DNA of 64,000 nt, from assembly GCA_964543905.1 (NCBI GenBank), contig CAZIZO010000007.1, positions 1 through 64,000 on the forward strand, in the 5' to 3' direction. Both the position numbers and the translations under genes were made by a program. Of this stretch, positions 8,126-16,233 are shown piece by piece; the stretch's first letter is position 1, and each line of letters opens with the position of its first letter. The notes under the pieces were generated by a model. The model was not told where the DNA came from, ran no database searches, and saw only the letters and a program-made list of their open reading frames with translations. This stretch comes from GCA-016699835 sp964543905 (GTDB lineage Bacteria > Planctomycetota > Phycisphaerae > Phycisphaerales > UBA1924).

Positions 8126-8162
8126 CCCCAGCGCGGTCTGGGGCAGGAGCCGGCGAAGCCGG
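8126..8162 (+). promoter_or_regulatory. structured 5' leader: two adjacent hairpins before the transporter
   Basis: Stem 1 is CCCCAG (8126-8131) with CTGGGG (8138-8143). Stem 2 is CCGGC (8150-8154) with GCCGG (8158-8162) closed by a GAA loop. AGGAG sits between them at 8145-8149 and the start codon is at 8173. It may be a cis-regulatory leader; I do not recognise a known riboswitch, and the c-di-AMP (ydaO) consensus that often precedes KimA-type transporters is not evident. Confidence 0.35.
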
Positions 8163-8172
8163 GTTTGAGTCG

Positions 8173-10176
8173 ATGCTGGTCACGGAATCACGCCCCCGCA
8201 ACCTGAACTGGTTCCATGCCGGGCCGCTGCTGTTTGGCGACTGGGGGACGAGCCGGCTGTATGTGCTGGGGCTGGCGTTTTACTACACGGGTCACGCGTC
8301 GATTTATTACCTGGCGGTGATGTCGCTGATCATGGCGGCGGTGGCGTGGGGGTACACGATCGTCTGCCGGTGCTTTCCGGACGGGGGCGGGGTGTATTCG
8401 GCGGCGCGGCAGGTGAGCCCGCTGCTGAGCGTGATCGCGGCGACGCTGCTCCTGTGTGACTTTATCGTGACGGCGGCGTTGTCGGCGATCGAGGGCTTCC
8501 ACTATCTCGGGATGGAAGGTCAGGCGATCATCGTCCTGTCGGCGATCGGGACGCTTGGGGTTCTGGGCGTCATCAACTGGTTCGGGGCGAGGGCGGCGGG
8601 GCGGTTGGCGTTGCTGATCGCGATCGTCGCGATCGTGATGTCCTCGTTGATCGGGGCGATGTGCCTGCCGATGCTGCCCGAGGGGCTGCGCACGGCGAAG
8701 CCGCGTGTGGAAGGCATCGAGACGACGTGGCAATCGTGGGAGAGTCTGGTGCGGATCGTGCTGGCGCTGTCGGGGGTGGAGGCCGTCGCGAGCATGACGG
8801 GGCTGATGAAGCAGCCGGTGGCGAGGACGGCGAAGCGGACGATCTGGCCCGTGCTGATCGAGGTGGTGGCGCTCAACCTGATCTTCTGCATCGCGCTCAA
8901 CGCGCTTCCGGGACGGGCGGAGACGAAGGTTCCCGACTACGTGACCTATGAGCATCGGATGCATCTATCGAGCGACCTGAGGCCGCCGCAAGGGGCCGAT
9001 GCGGAGCACCTCGGCGCGTACGAATTCGTGAAGGATGAGACGCGGCAGGTGCTGGAGTATCGACAGACGGCGGTGAAGGTGCTGGCGAAGCACGCGGGGA
9101 CGAGCCTCTTGGGCGAGACGGCGGGGAACGCGATCGCGATCGGGAGCGGGATCGTGTTCGGGTTGCTGCTGATCTCGGCGGCGAACACGGCGATCCTGGC
9201 GATGGTGTCGGTCTTCTACGCGCTGGCGCAGCATGGCGAGGCGCCCAAGGCGCTCACGAAGTTGAACTATTCGGGCGTGCCGTGGTTGGCGCTGGTGCTG
9301 GCGGCGGGCTTGCCCGGGATGGTCTTGGTCTTTGTGCACGACGACAAGGCGCTGGGGGAGTTGTACGCGATCGGCGTAGTGGGGGCGATCGCGATCAACA
9401 TGATCTGCTGTGCCGCGAACAGGACGTTGGCGATCACGCGGTGGGAGCGGGCGGGGTTGTGGGGGCTGGCGGGGCTGATGTCGGCGATCGAGTTGACGAT
9501 CATCGTGGCGAAGCCGCACGCGACGATGTTTGCGAGCGGGATGATCGGGGCGGTGCTGATCGGTCGATGGGTGGTGCACGCGCGGAAGCCCAAGCCCATC
9601 GAACCGCTCGAATGCCCGGCCGGGGGCTGGCTGTTTGAGTTGCAGCAGGCGCCGCCGAAACTGGCGGGAGGCAAGCCCCGCATCATGCTCGCGGCGCGAG
9701 GGCAGGATCAGGCGGAGTTTGCGGTGGACCTTGCGCGCAAGCGGGGTGCGATTCTGTTCGGCATCTACGTCCGCACGCTGCGGCTGATCGACGTGGTGCC
9801 GGGACAAGTGCCGCGGATTGAGGATGACCCGCAGGCGCAGCAGGCATTGGGGACGACGGCGCTGCTCGCGCGGCGTGCGGGGGTGGCGTTCTTCCCGATC
9901 TATGTGACGAGCACGGAGATTGCGCACGAGATTCTGGACTACACGGCGACCTTCGGCTGCGACACGCTGATCATGGGAAAGTCGCGGCGAAACGTCTTTG
10001 CCCGGGCGATCGAGGGGGACGTGCTCAAGACGGTTGCCGAGAACCTGCCCGAGGGTGTGTCGCTGATCGCGCGTGCCAGCCGAGCGGCGTCGGTGCAGCC
10101 GATGGCGGAGCGGAAGGACGAGGGCGGGCGGGTGTCGCCGGACACGGGCGAGGAGGAGGAGCCGCCGCCGAGTTGA
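8173..10176 (+). CDS. APC-superfamily transporter with C-terminal USP domain (KimA/Kup-like, probable K+ uptake)
   Basis: A 667-residue membrane protein with about 12 transmembrane helices in residues 15-475, then a cytosolic universal-stress-protein-like domain (about 500-645). The start resembles potassium transporters of the Kup/KimA group: GDWGTSRLY in TM1 and FPDGGGVYSAARQVSP after TM2. The USP part has the nucleotide-loop-like MGKSRRNVFARAIEGDV. The same transporter-plus-USP layout occurs in KimA, so proton-coupled K+ uptake is the best guess; an amino-acid permease of the APC family is the alternative. ATG 8173 is chosen from the fit of TM1; there is no good Shine-Dalgarno right before it, and the structured leader is upstream. 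Monocistronic. Confidence 0.8.
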   Translation: MLVTESRPRNLNWFHAGPLLFGDWGTSRLYVLGLAFYYTGHASIYYLAVMSLIMAAVAWGYTIVCRCFPDGGGVYSAARQVSPLLSVIAATLLLCDFIVTAALSAIEGFHYLGMEGQAIIVLSAIGTLGVLGVINWFGARAAGRLALLIAIVAIVMSSLIGAMCLPMLPEGLRTAKPRVEGIETTWQSWESLVRIVLALSGVEAVASMTGLMKQPVARTAKRTIWPVLIEVVALNLIFCIALNALPGRAETKVPDYVTYEHRMHLSSDLRPPQGADAEHLGAYEFVKDETRQVLEYRQTAVKVLAKHAGTSLLGETAGNAIAIGSGIVFGLLLISAANTAILAMVSVFYALAQHGEAPKALTKLNYSGVPWLALVLAAGLPGMVLVFVHDDKALGELYAIGVVGAIAINMICCAANRTLAITRWERAGLWGLAGLMSAIELTIIVAKPHATMFASGMIGAVLIGRWVVHARKPKPIEPLECPAGGWLFELQQAPPKLAGGKPRIMLAARGQDQAEFAVDLARKRGAILFGIYVRTLRLIDVVPGQVPRIEDDPQAQQALGTTALLARRAGVAFFPIYVTSTEIAHEILDYTATFGCDTLIMGKSRRNVFARAIEGDVLKTVAENLPEGVSLIARASRAASVQPMAERKDEGGRVSPDTGEEEEPPPS

Positions 10177-10225
10177 TGTGGCGTGGAGTCGGGCGACGAG
10201 GCGAGATGTCGTGTGCGGATGTCGA

Positions 10226-10231
10226 TACAGT
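10226..10231 (+). promoter_or_regulatory. -10-like TACAGT 6 bases before the pcrA start (leaderless candidate)
   Basis: TACAGT, then GGGGGC, then ATG 10238. With transcription starting 6-7 bases after a -10, the message would begin at the start codon. No -35 seen. Confidence 0.5.
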
Positions 10232-10237
10232 GGGGGC

Positions 10238-12772
10238 ATGACGGATGAGCGTGACGAACATCGAGGGGACGGGGGTGAGTCGGGGGCGGTCGCGGCGTTG
10301 TTTGCCGACCTGACGGCCCCCCAGGCGGAGGCGGTGCGCTGCACCGAGGGCCCGCTGTTGGTGCTGGCGGCCGCAGGCTCGGGCAAGACGCGAGTGATCA
10401 CGCGGCGGATCGCGTACCTCATCTACAACGGGGTTCCTCCGTGGCAGATTCTCGCGCTCACGTTCACGAACAAGGCCGCGGGCGAGATGCGAGAGCGTGT
10501 GCTGCACCTCCTTGAGGGCGGGCGATCGGACGTCGAAGGCGGCGTGGGCGGGGCGTCTGGCCCGGGTGCGTCGCCGGCCGATTCGCGTCGCACCCGCGGG
10601 CTCACCGTCACCACGTTCCATGCGCTCTGCGCGCGACTGTTGCGACGGTATGCGGAGCCGGCGGGCCTGAAGCCCGATTTCACGATCTACGACTCGGGGG
10701 ATCAGAGCGCGCTGTGCAAGAAGGTGATCGAGGGCGTTGGGCTTTCGACGAGCAACTTTCCCGCACGGAGCGTGCTGGGCGCGATCTCGAACGCGAAGAA
10801 CGAGTTGCTGGACGCGGATGCGTATGCGAAGAGGGCGTATGACTTCACGGGGCGGAGCATCGCGAAGGTCTACACGGCGTACGAGAAGGCGCTGCGGGCC
10901 GCGAACGCCGTTGACTTTGATGATCTGCTGGTGTTGACGGCGAAACTCCTCCGGCGTGATGCGCTCGTGCGTGGCGAGATTCAGCAGCGGTGGCCCTATC
11001 TGATGATCGACGAGTACCAGGACACGAACCTGGCGCAGTTCGAGATCGCGAGTTTGATCGCGGGCGGAGGGGAGTCGAGAGCCTCGGGGGAGAAGGAAGG
11101 TCCCGTTTCCATCCCTCGCTCATTGGGAGTGGGAGCGCCGAACATCTGCGTCGTGGGGGATCCGGACCAGGCGATCTATGGCTGGCGTGGCGCGGACATC
11201 ACGAACATCCTCGAGTTTGAGGAGCACTATCCGAGCGCGAGGGTGATCAAACTGGGCGAGAACTTCCGCTCCACCACGCCCATCCTGGGCGTGGCCGACA
11301 CGCTGATCCAGATCAACAAGCGTCGCAAGCACAAGCCGCTCTTCACGCAGCGGAAGGGCGGCGACAAGGTCGAGTGCACGCTCTGCCGGGACGAGCACCA
11401 CGAGGCCTCGCTGGTGGTCGATTGGTTCAAGAAGTTGCACGAGGACGGGGACGTGGCGTGGCGTGACATGGCGGTGTTCTACCGCACGAACGCGCTGAGT
11501 CGCGTGATCGAAGAGGCGCTGCGCGGCGCGGGCGTGCCGTACACCATCGCGCGTGGCACGGCGTTCTATGAGCGTGAAGAGGTGAAGAGCGCGCTGGCGT
11601 ATCTGCGTCTGGTGGCGAACATGGCGGACGATGTGTCGCTGCTGCGGATCGTCAATACCCCGGCGCGGGGCATTGGCGAGACGACGATCACCAAGATTGA
11701 AGAGTGGGCGGCGGGGCGGGGCATGCCCGTGCTGGCGGCGATGCGAGAACGCGAGGCGTACGCGGGCGTTTCGGCGCGGTCGGCGAGCGCGGCGGCGAAG
11801 TTTGTGGAGATGGTGGACGGGTGGACCGGGGGCGGGACGTTCATGGGCGCGGAGGGCCTTCCCGTCGCCGGGTCGCTGGCGGAACTGGTGGATCGCGTCG
11901 TGCGTGAGTCGGGGTTGTACGGGATGTACAAGGCGCAGGCGGCGGCGAGCGGGAGTGATTCGGATGCGGAGCGGCTGGACAATCTGGATGAGTTGGTCAG
12001 TTCCGCGCGCGAGTTTGAGAATGAGTATGACCCGGCGAACGACCCGGCGAACTTTGCGGAGGCGGTTGGAGCCACAGGCAAGACGCCCGGGCCACAGGAA
12101 CCGACGAAACCCGCGCTGCTCTCGCTGCTGCGAGCGTATCTGGAGTCGATCTCGCTGGTGGCGGACGCCGATACGGTGGACCCGTCGCAGGGGAGCGTGA
12201 CGCTGATGACGCTGCACGCGGCGAAGGGGTTGGAGTTTCATTCGGTGGCGATGATCGGGCTGGAGGAGGGGATGCTGCCGCACGCGCGGGCCGTGGCGAG
12301 CGGGAGCGATGATGACATGGAAGAAGAGCGGCGGCTGTGTTTCGTGGGGATCACGCGTGCGATGCGCCGGTTGCTGATCACGAGTTCGAAGTATCGCACG
12401 ATGCGCGGCATTCCCGAGCGCACCATCCCCAGCCGATTCCTCACGGAGTTCGGCAGCGAGCATGTGCTATTTTCGGATCAGTCGGATGCGCTGGCCGACT
12501 TGCGGGACACGGAGTGGGGGCGGGATACGGGGCAGTACGACACGTCCCGAAAGCATGTGCCACGCGGGCTGGATTCGCCGGCCGCGCCGCCGAGTGTGGG
12601 AACGAAGATGGCGAAGGGCCTCCCCGTCGGGGCGATGGTGCGCCATCCGCAGTTCGGGCTGGGCAAGGTGGTGACGGTGACGGGGGGTGTCAACGCCCGC
12701 GCGACGATCCAGTTCAAGGATGTGGGGGTGAAGACGCTGGTTTTGGAGTATGCACGATTGACGCGGGTGTGA
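10238..12772 (+). CDS. pcrA: ATP-dependent DNA helicase, PcrA/UvrD family
   Basis: An 844-residue superfamily 1A 3'-5' helicase. Motifs in order: Q motif and Walker A LAAAGSGKTRVITRRIAYL, LALTFTNKAAGEMR, DEYQDTN (motif II), VVGDPDQAIYGWRGAD (motif III), ENFRSTTPIL (motif IV), SVTLMTLHAAKGLEF (motif V) and LCFVGITRAM (motif VI). A C-terminal Tudor-like PcrA tail is present: RHPQFGLGKVVTV, the part that in PcrA contacts RNA polymerase. It should act in nucleotide excision repair and clearing of replication-transcription conflicts. Two low-complexity insertions (about residues 90-117 and 270-295) lengthen the 1A and early 2A regions. ATG 10238 has TACAGT 6 bases before it and no purine-rich ribosome site apart from a G run, consistent with a leaderless message. 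Confidence 0.97.
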   Translation: MTDERDEHRGDGGESGAVAALFADLTAPQAEAVRCTEGPLLVLAAAGSGKTRVITRRIAYLIYNGVPPWQILALTFTNKAAGEMRERVLHLLEGGRSDVEGGVGGASGPGASPADSRRTRGLTVTTFHALCARLLRRYAEPAGLKPDFTIYDSGDQSALCKKVIEGVGLSTSNFPARSVLGAISNAKNELLDADAYAKRAYDFTGRSIAKVYTAYEKALRAANAVDFDDLLVLTAKLLRRDALVRGEIQQRWPYLMIDEYQDTNLAQFEIASLIAGGGESRASGEKEGPVSIPRSLGVGAPNICVVGDPDQAIYGWRGADITNILEFEEHYPSARVIKLGENFRSTTPILGVADTLIQINKRRKHKPLFTQRKGGDKVECTLCRDEHHEASLVVDWFKKLHEDGDVAWRDMAVFYRTNALSRVIEEALRGAGVPYTIARGTAFYEREEVKSALAYLRLVANMADDVSLLRIVNTPARGIGETTITKIEEWAAGRGMPVLAAMREREAYAGVSARSASAAAKFVEMVDGWTGGGTFMGAEGLPVAGSLAELVDRVVRESGLYGMYKAQAAASGSDSDAERLDNLDELVSSAREFENEYDPANDPANFAEAVGATGKTPGPQEPTKPALLSLLRAYLESISLVADADTVDPSQGSVTLMTLHAAKGLEFHSVAMIGLEEGMLPHARAVASGSDDDMEEERRLCFVGITRAMRRLLITSSKYRTMRGIPERTIPSRFLTEFGSEHVLFSDQSDALADLRDTEWGRDTGQYDTSRKHVPRGLDSPAAPPSVGTKMAKGLPVGAMVRHPQFGLGKVVTVTGGVNARATIQFKDVGVKTLVLEYARLTRV

Positions 12773-12863
12773 AGCGGGTAGTTGGCGTCAGGTGTGCGCC
12801 GGGCATGGAGAAGGAATGGAGGTGGGAGGGGAAACCCGCCCCACGAGGGTGAGGTCGCCAGCC

Positions 12864-14480
12864 TCAACCCGGGCGAATCCCCCGATACAACTGCTGCACG
12901 CGCTCGGCCTCCTGCTTCTTGACGTGATCGAGGACCAGGCGCGGGATCTTCCAGGCGTTCTGGTCCTTGGTGACGTTCGAGCAATGCTCGTTGATGCAGC
13001 GGTAGAGGAGTTTGAAGGCGTCTCGGGGCTGGTGCATCTGGTCGAGGGCGTCGACGAGGTCTTGACGAGTGGTGTCCTCGGCGAAGAGGTCCATGAGCGT
13101 GAGGGGTGGGGCGCTGGGGAATCGGCAGGCGTTGAGGCGGGCGGTGCAGAGGTCGTAGAGCGTGGCGCCGCTCCAGGTGAGGCGTTCGACGAGGCTCTGC
13201 TTGTCGAGGCGGGCTTCCTGAAAGAACGCGCTCGATTCGCGGAAGAGGGAGTGGCGGAGTTCGACGGGGAGGAGCAACTTGACGCCGACGCCTTCTTGCT
13301 GGAGGAACTTGTTGTTGAGCATGGGCCAGACGATGGCCTTCATGCGGTCGGGGTCGCCGTTGACGAGCGTGGGCTCGTCGACACGGTCCATGATGATGAG
13401 GAGGCCCTGGTAGCCGAAGGGGCGGAGGACGCGGCGGAGGCGATCCATGAGGGAATAGCGGGGCTCGTCGGAATCGGTGAGCGGGAGGGTGCCGGGATCG
13501 CGGAGGATGCTGGCGAGTTGGGCGACGGAATCGGCGAAGGAGACGTAACTGCGCCCGATGACGCGCAACTGGCGACGGAGCAGGCGGCCCAGGCGGCGAT
13601 TCATGAAAAGGTCCCACGCGTAGCGCTTCGCGAGGAAGAGGAGGTAGAGCACGATGAGGGCGTACCAGAGGTACTGCGCGAAGGCGCTCTTGAACTGGTC
13701 GGGCGCAAACTCCCTGGCCCAGAGCGCAAGCCCGGCGAGGACGATCGGGCCGAGGACGGCGACGACGTTCCCGAGCACGCGCCAGAGGGGAGGCCAGATG
13801 CCCAGACGCTTGCGCAGGGCGATCGTTCGCAGGTCGGCGGATTCGGCGCGGTCGTAGAGGGCCTGGAGGAGGAGCAGATCGCGGCGCGCGATCGCGTCGA
13901 GTTTCTTCCAGGGCTTGCGTTCGTTGTGGAGATCGATGACGCCCGGGGCATAGTGCACGTTGAGGATCGCGTCGACGAGCGGGGGCACGATCGAGTGGAG
14001 GATGGCGTCGAAGTGATCGACAAGGCGGATGTTCTGGAGGGATTCGAGGGGCGTCTTGCCGTTGACGCGCTCGTGGAGGCGGCCGAGGACCCCGTTGAGA
14101 TCGTCGTAGGCGACGAGGAGGATTTTGTTGTTGGGGTTTTTGGCGTTGTGCTCGGCGAGGCGCTCGGCGATCTGGAGGCGGATGGCGGTCTTCCCGCTGC
14201 CCTTTTCGCCGAAGACCACGGCGGAGGCGGGGCGTCGCAGGTCGCCCAGGATCTTCTCAAAGTCGGAGTGATACAAGGTGGGCGCGGGCGTCGGGGCGTT
14301 TGGTGCGATGGCGCTGTCTCCGCCGGGCCCGATCTTCCCGGCGACGGGCGCAATCTCACGGAGATCGACCGGCCCGCTCTTGCCCTTCATCCGGGCGAAG
14401 ACGGTGTCCGAGCGTGCCTCCTCTCCCCGAAAGGGGTTTTCGGTGATGTTGTGGTGTTGGAGGAAGTCGGAGACGGTCAT
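12864..14480 (-). CDS. membrane-anchored P-loop ATPase (KAP/STAND-like), function unknown
   Basis: A 538-residue protein. The N-terminus FLQHHNITENPF resembles the xxNPF opening of ExeA/Orc-type ATPases. Walker A is GEKGSGKTAIRLQ (residues 91-98 core). A Walker B-like strand GLLIIMDRVDEPT is at about residues 375-387, interrupted from Walker A by two hydrophobic segments (about 225-250 and 260-280) that should be membrane helices. That insertion of transmembrane helices inside a P-loop NTPase is typical of KAP ATPases. ATG 14480 is the first start that includes the conserved opening; no strong ribosome site is seen. It is followed by the helicase on the opposite strand and preceded by phosphomannomutase. 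Possible roles are a phage-defence sensor or envelope organisation; neither is shown by neighbours. Confidence 0.75.
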   Translation of the reverse strand: MTVSDFLQHHNITENPFRGEEARSDTVFARMKGKSGPVDLREIAPVAGKIGPGGDSAIAPNAPTPAPTLYHSDFEKILGDLRRPASAVVFGEKGSGKTAIRLQIAERLAEHNAKNPNNKILLVAYDDLNGVLGRLHERVNGKTPLESLQNIRLVDHFDAILHSIVPPLVDAILNVHYAPGVIDLHNERKPWKKLDAIARRDLLLLQALYDRAESADLRTIALRKRLGIWPPLWRVLGNVVAVLGPIVLAGLALWAREFAPDQFKSAFAQYLWYALIVLYLLFLAKRYAWDLFMNRRLGRLLRRQLRVIGRSYVSFADSVAQLASILRDPGTLPLTDSDEPRYSLMDRLRRVLRPFGYQGLLIIMDRVDEPTLVNGDPDRMKAIVWPMLNNKFLQQEGVGVKLLLPVELRHSLFRESSAFFQEARLDKQSLVERLTWSGATLYDLCTARLNACRFPSAPPLTLMDLFAEDTTRQDLVDALDQMHQPRDAFKLLYRCINEHCSNVTKDQNAWKIPRLVLDHVKKQEAERVQQLYRGIRPG

Positions 14481-14583
14481 GGCGAGCCCATCGGCGAGGG
14501 GAACGGGGACGTCGACGCGAGGGGAGGGGTTCAGGACGGTTGTTCCGAATCGGCCTGCGCGTGGTGGCGTCCAGGCCTCGGAG

Positions 14584-16023
14584 TTAGTGATCGACCCGCT
14601 TGCCCAATCCCGGCGTGAGCCACGCGAGCGCCTTGTCCAGCGTTTTCTTGTCCTTCGCCTCGCAGTTGAGGCGCAGGAGTGGTTCGGTGTTGCTCTTGCG
14701 GACGTTGCACCACCAGCCTCCATGCTCGCCCTTGCTGGCGAAGCAGTCGATGGTGACGCCGTCCATCTCGTCGATGGCGGCGTTATAGGGGGTGCCGGGG
14801 CCAAACTGCTTTTTGAGGGCGGCGAGCGCACCGTCTTTGTCTTCGATCTGGAAGTTGATCTCGCCGGATTGGGCGTATCGGGCGATGGGATCGACGAGTT
14901 TGCTCATGGGCTTGCCGCTCTTGGCGAGGAGGCTGAGGACGACGCACATGGCGATGGCGCCGCTGTCGGCGTTGAAGTTGTCCATGAAGTAGAAGTGCCC
15001 GGAGAGTTCGCCGCCGAAGCACGCTTCGTGCTCGGCCATGGCTTGCTTGAGGAAGACGTGCCCGACGCGTCCGCGGATCGGCTTGCCGCCGGCCTTGCTG
15101 ACGTCTTCGGCGACGGCCTTGGTCGAGCGGAGGTCATAGACCACCGCGCGGCCCGGATGCTTGGCGAGGAAGTACTTCGCCAGCAGGGCGGTCAAGATGT
15201 CGCACCCGACGGCCTTTCCCTTTTCGTCGATGATCACGCAGCGATCCGCGTCGCCGTCAAAGCAGACGCCGAGATCGGCCTTGTGCTCGAGGACGGCGTC
15301 CTGGACCTGCTTGAGGTTGGCCGCCACGAGAGGATTGGGCTCGTGGGCGAACTGGTTTTTCGTGTTCTCGAAGTTGAGTTCGATGACGTTGAGGCCCGGG
15401 ACGGCGCCGAGCGTCGAGGCCTTGCCGAAGATCTTGGGGAACATGGTTCCCGCCATCCCGTTGCTGGCGTCAACCACAATTTTGAGTTTGGCGCCGCCCA
15501 TGTCGAGGAAGGATCGCACGTGGCGGGTGTAGGCCGGCCAGAGGTCGCGGGCTTCGACGCGGCCGTTGGCCTTGACGAGCGTGGCCTTGTCGACCATGGC
15601 GGCGTGCTTGCGGACGTCGGCGAGCCCGGTCGCCTCGCCCACGGGCTTGGCGCGGCGCTTGCTCACCTTGAACCCGTTGTATTGGGGCGGGTTGTGGCTG
15701 GCGGTGACCATGACGCCCCCGGCGCAGTCGAGGTGGTTGATGGCGAAGTAGATCATCGAGGTGTCGATGAGCCCGAGGTCGATGACGTCGCCCCCGTGGT
15801 CGTTGATGCCTTGGATGAGCGCCTTGGTCAGGGCGGGGCTGCTCGCCCGCATGTCACGCCCGACGACGATGTTCTTCATCATGGGCGTGGTTTCGCCCGC
15901 GGCGTGGGCGTCGCCCAGCAGGAACTTGCTGACGCCGTAGCCGATTTGCCACGCCATGGAGTCGTTGAGCAAGTCCGGATAAGTGCCTCGGATGTCGTAC
16001 GCTTTGAAGATTCGGCCAAGCAT
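14584..16023 (-). CDS. manB: phosphomannomutase/phosphoglucomutase
   Basis: A 479-residue alpha-D-phosphohexomutase that interconverts hexose 6-phosphate and 1-phosphate, feeding sugar nucleotides for cell-surface polysaccharide. The active-site phosphoserine is in VTASHNPPQYNGFK (S109), the metal-binding loop is FDGDADRCV, and the sugar-binding loop is GGELSGHFYF. Length is typical of the AlgC/PMM-PGM class. ATG 16023 gives the canonical opening GRIFKAYDIRGTYP; an in-frame upstream ATG lacks support, and TACACT ends 6 bases before 16023. It plausibly supplies substrate to the sugar transferase system at 35.3 kb. Confidence 0.95.
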   Translation of the reverse strand: MLGRIFKAYDIRGTYPDLLNDSMAWQIGYGVSKFLLGDAHAAGETTPMMKNIVVGRDMRASSPALTKALIQGINDHGGDVIDLGLIDTSMIYFAINHLDCAGGVMVTASHNPPQYNGFKVSKRRAKPVGEATGLADVRKHAAMVDKATLVKANGRVEARDLWPAYTRHVRSFLDMGGAKLKIVVDASNGMAGTMFPKIFGKASTLGAVPGLNVIELNFENTKNQFAHEPNPLVAANLKQVQDAVLEHKADLGVCFDGDADRCVIIDEKGKAVGCDILTALLAKYFLAKHPGRAVVYDLRSTKAVAEDVSKAGGKPIRGRVGHVFLKQAMAEHEACFGGELSGHFYFMDNFNADSGAIAMCVVLSLLAKSGKPMSKLVDPIARYAQSGEINFQIEDKDGALAALKKQFGPGTPYNAAIDEMDGVTIDCFASKGEHGGWWCNVRKSNTEPLLRLNCEAKDKKTLDKALAWLTPGLGKRVDH

Positions 16024-16029
16024 GTGCGA

Positions 16030-16035
16030 AGTGTA
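16030..16035 (-). promoter_or_regulatory. -10-like TACACT 6 bases before the manB start
   Basis: On the minus strand TACACT-TCGCAC-ATG. There is no Shine-Dalgarno. Same geometry as at nine other genes in the window. Confidence 0.5.
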
Positions 16036-16059
16036 GGATCGAGCGGACCCGAACTTCAC

Positions 16060-16233
16060 CCAACCGAAATCGCGCCGGGGGATGATCGTGCGGCTGAGAC
16101 AATAGAACTCAAAAAATCACAAGTTGAGTGGGGATGTCAACATTGGGTTTCCGCATGGATGGCACGTCGTGAGCGTGGTGCACGAAGGCGCCCCGCGGAG
16201 ATCATGAGGCATCATTCATAGGAGTGGGTGACC
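16060..16233. other. divergent intergenic region with AT-rich patch
   Basis: The span between manB (minus) and the dockerin gene (plus) includes an unusually AT-rich patch at 16100-16125 with an ACTCAA/TTGAGT inverted repeat (16107-16112 and 16124-16129). This is a likely promoter or operator zone; I cannot assign exact boxes. Confidence 0.35.

Noticed and set aside
8115..8172. c-di-AMP (ydaO) or other known riboswitch
   Set aside because: The hairpin order and loops do not match consensus elements I know; kept only as an unassigned leader structure.
16107..16129. operator from ACTCAA/TTGAGT repeat
   Set aside because: Only six bases per arm in an AT-rich patch; could easily be chance.
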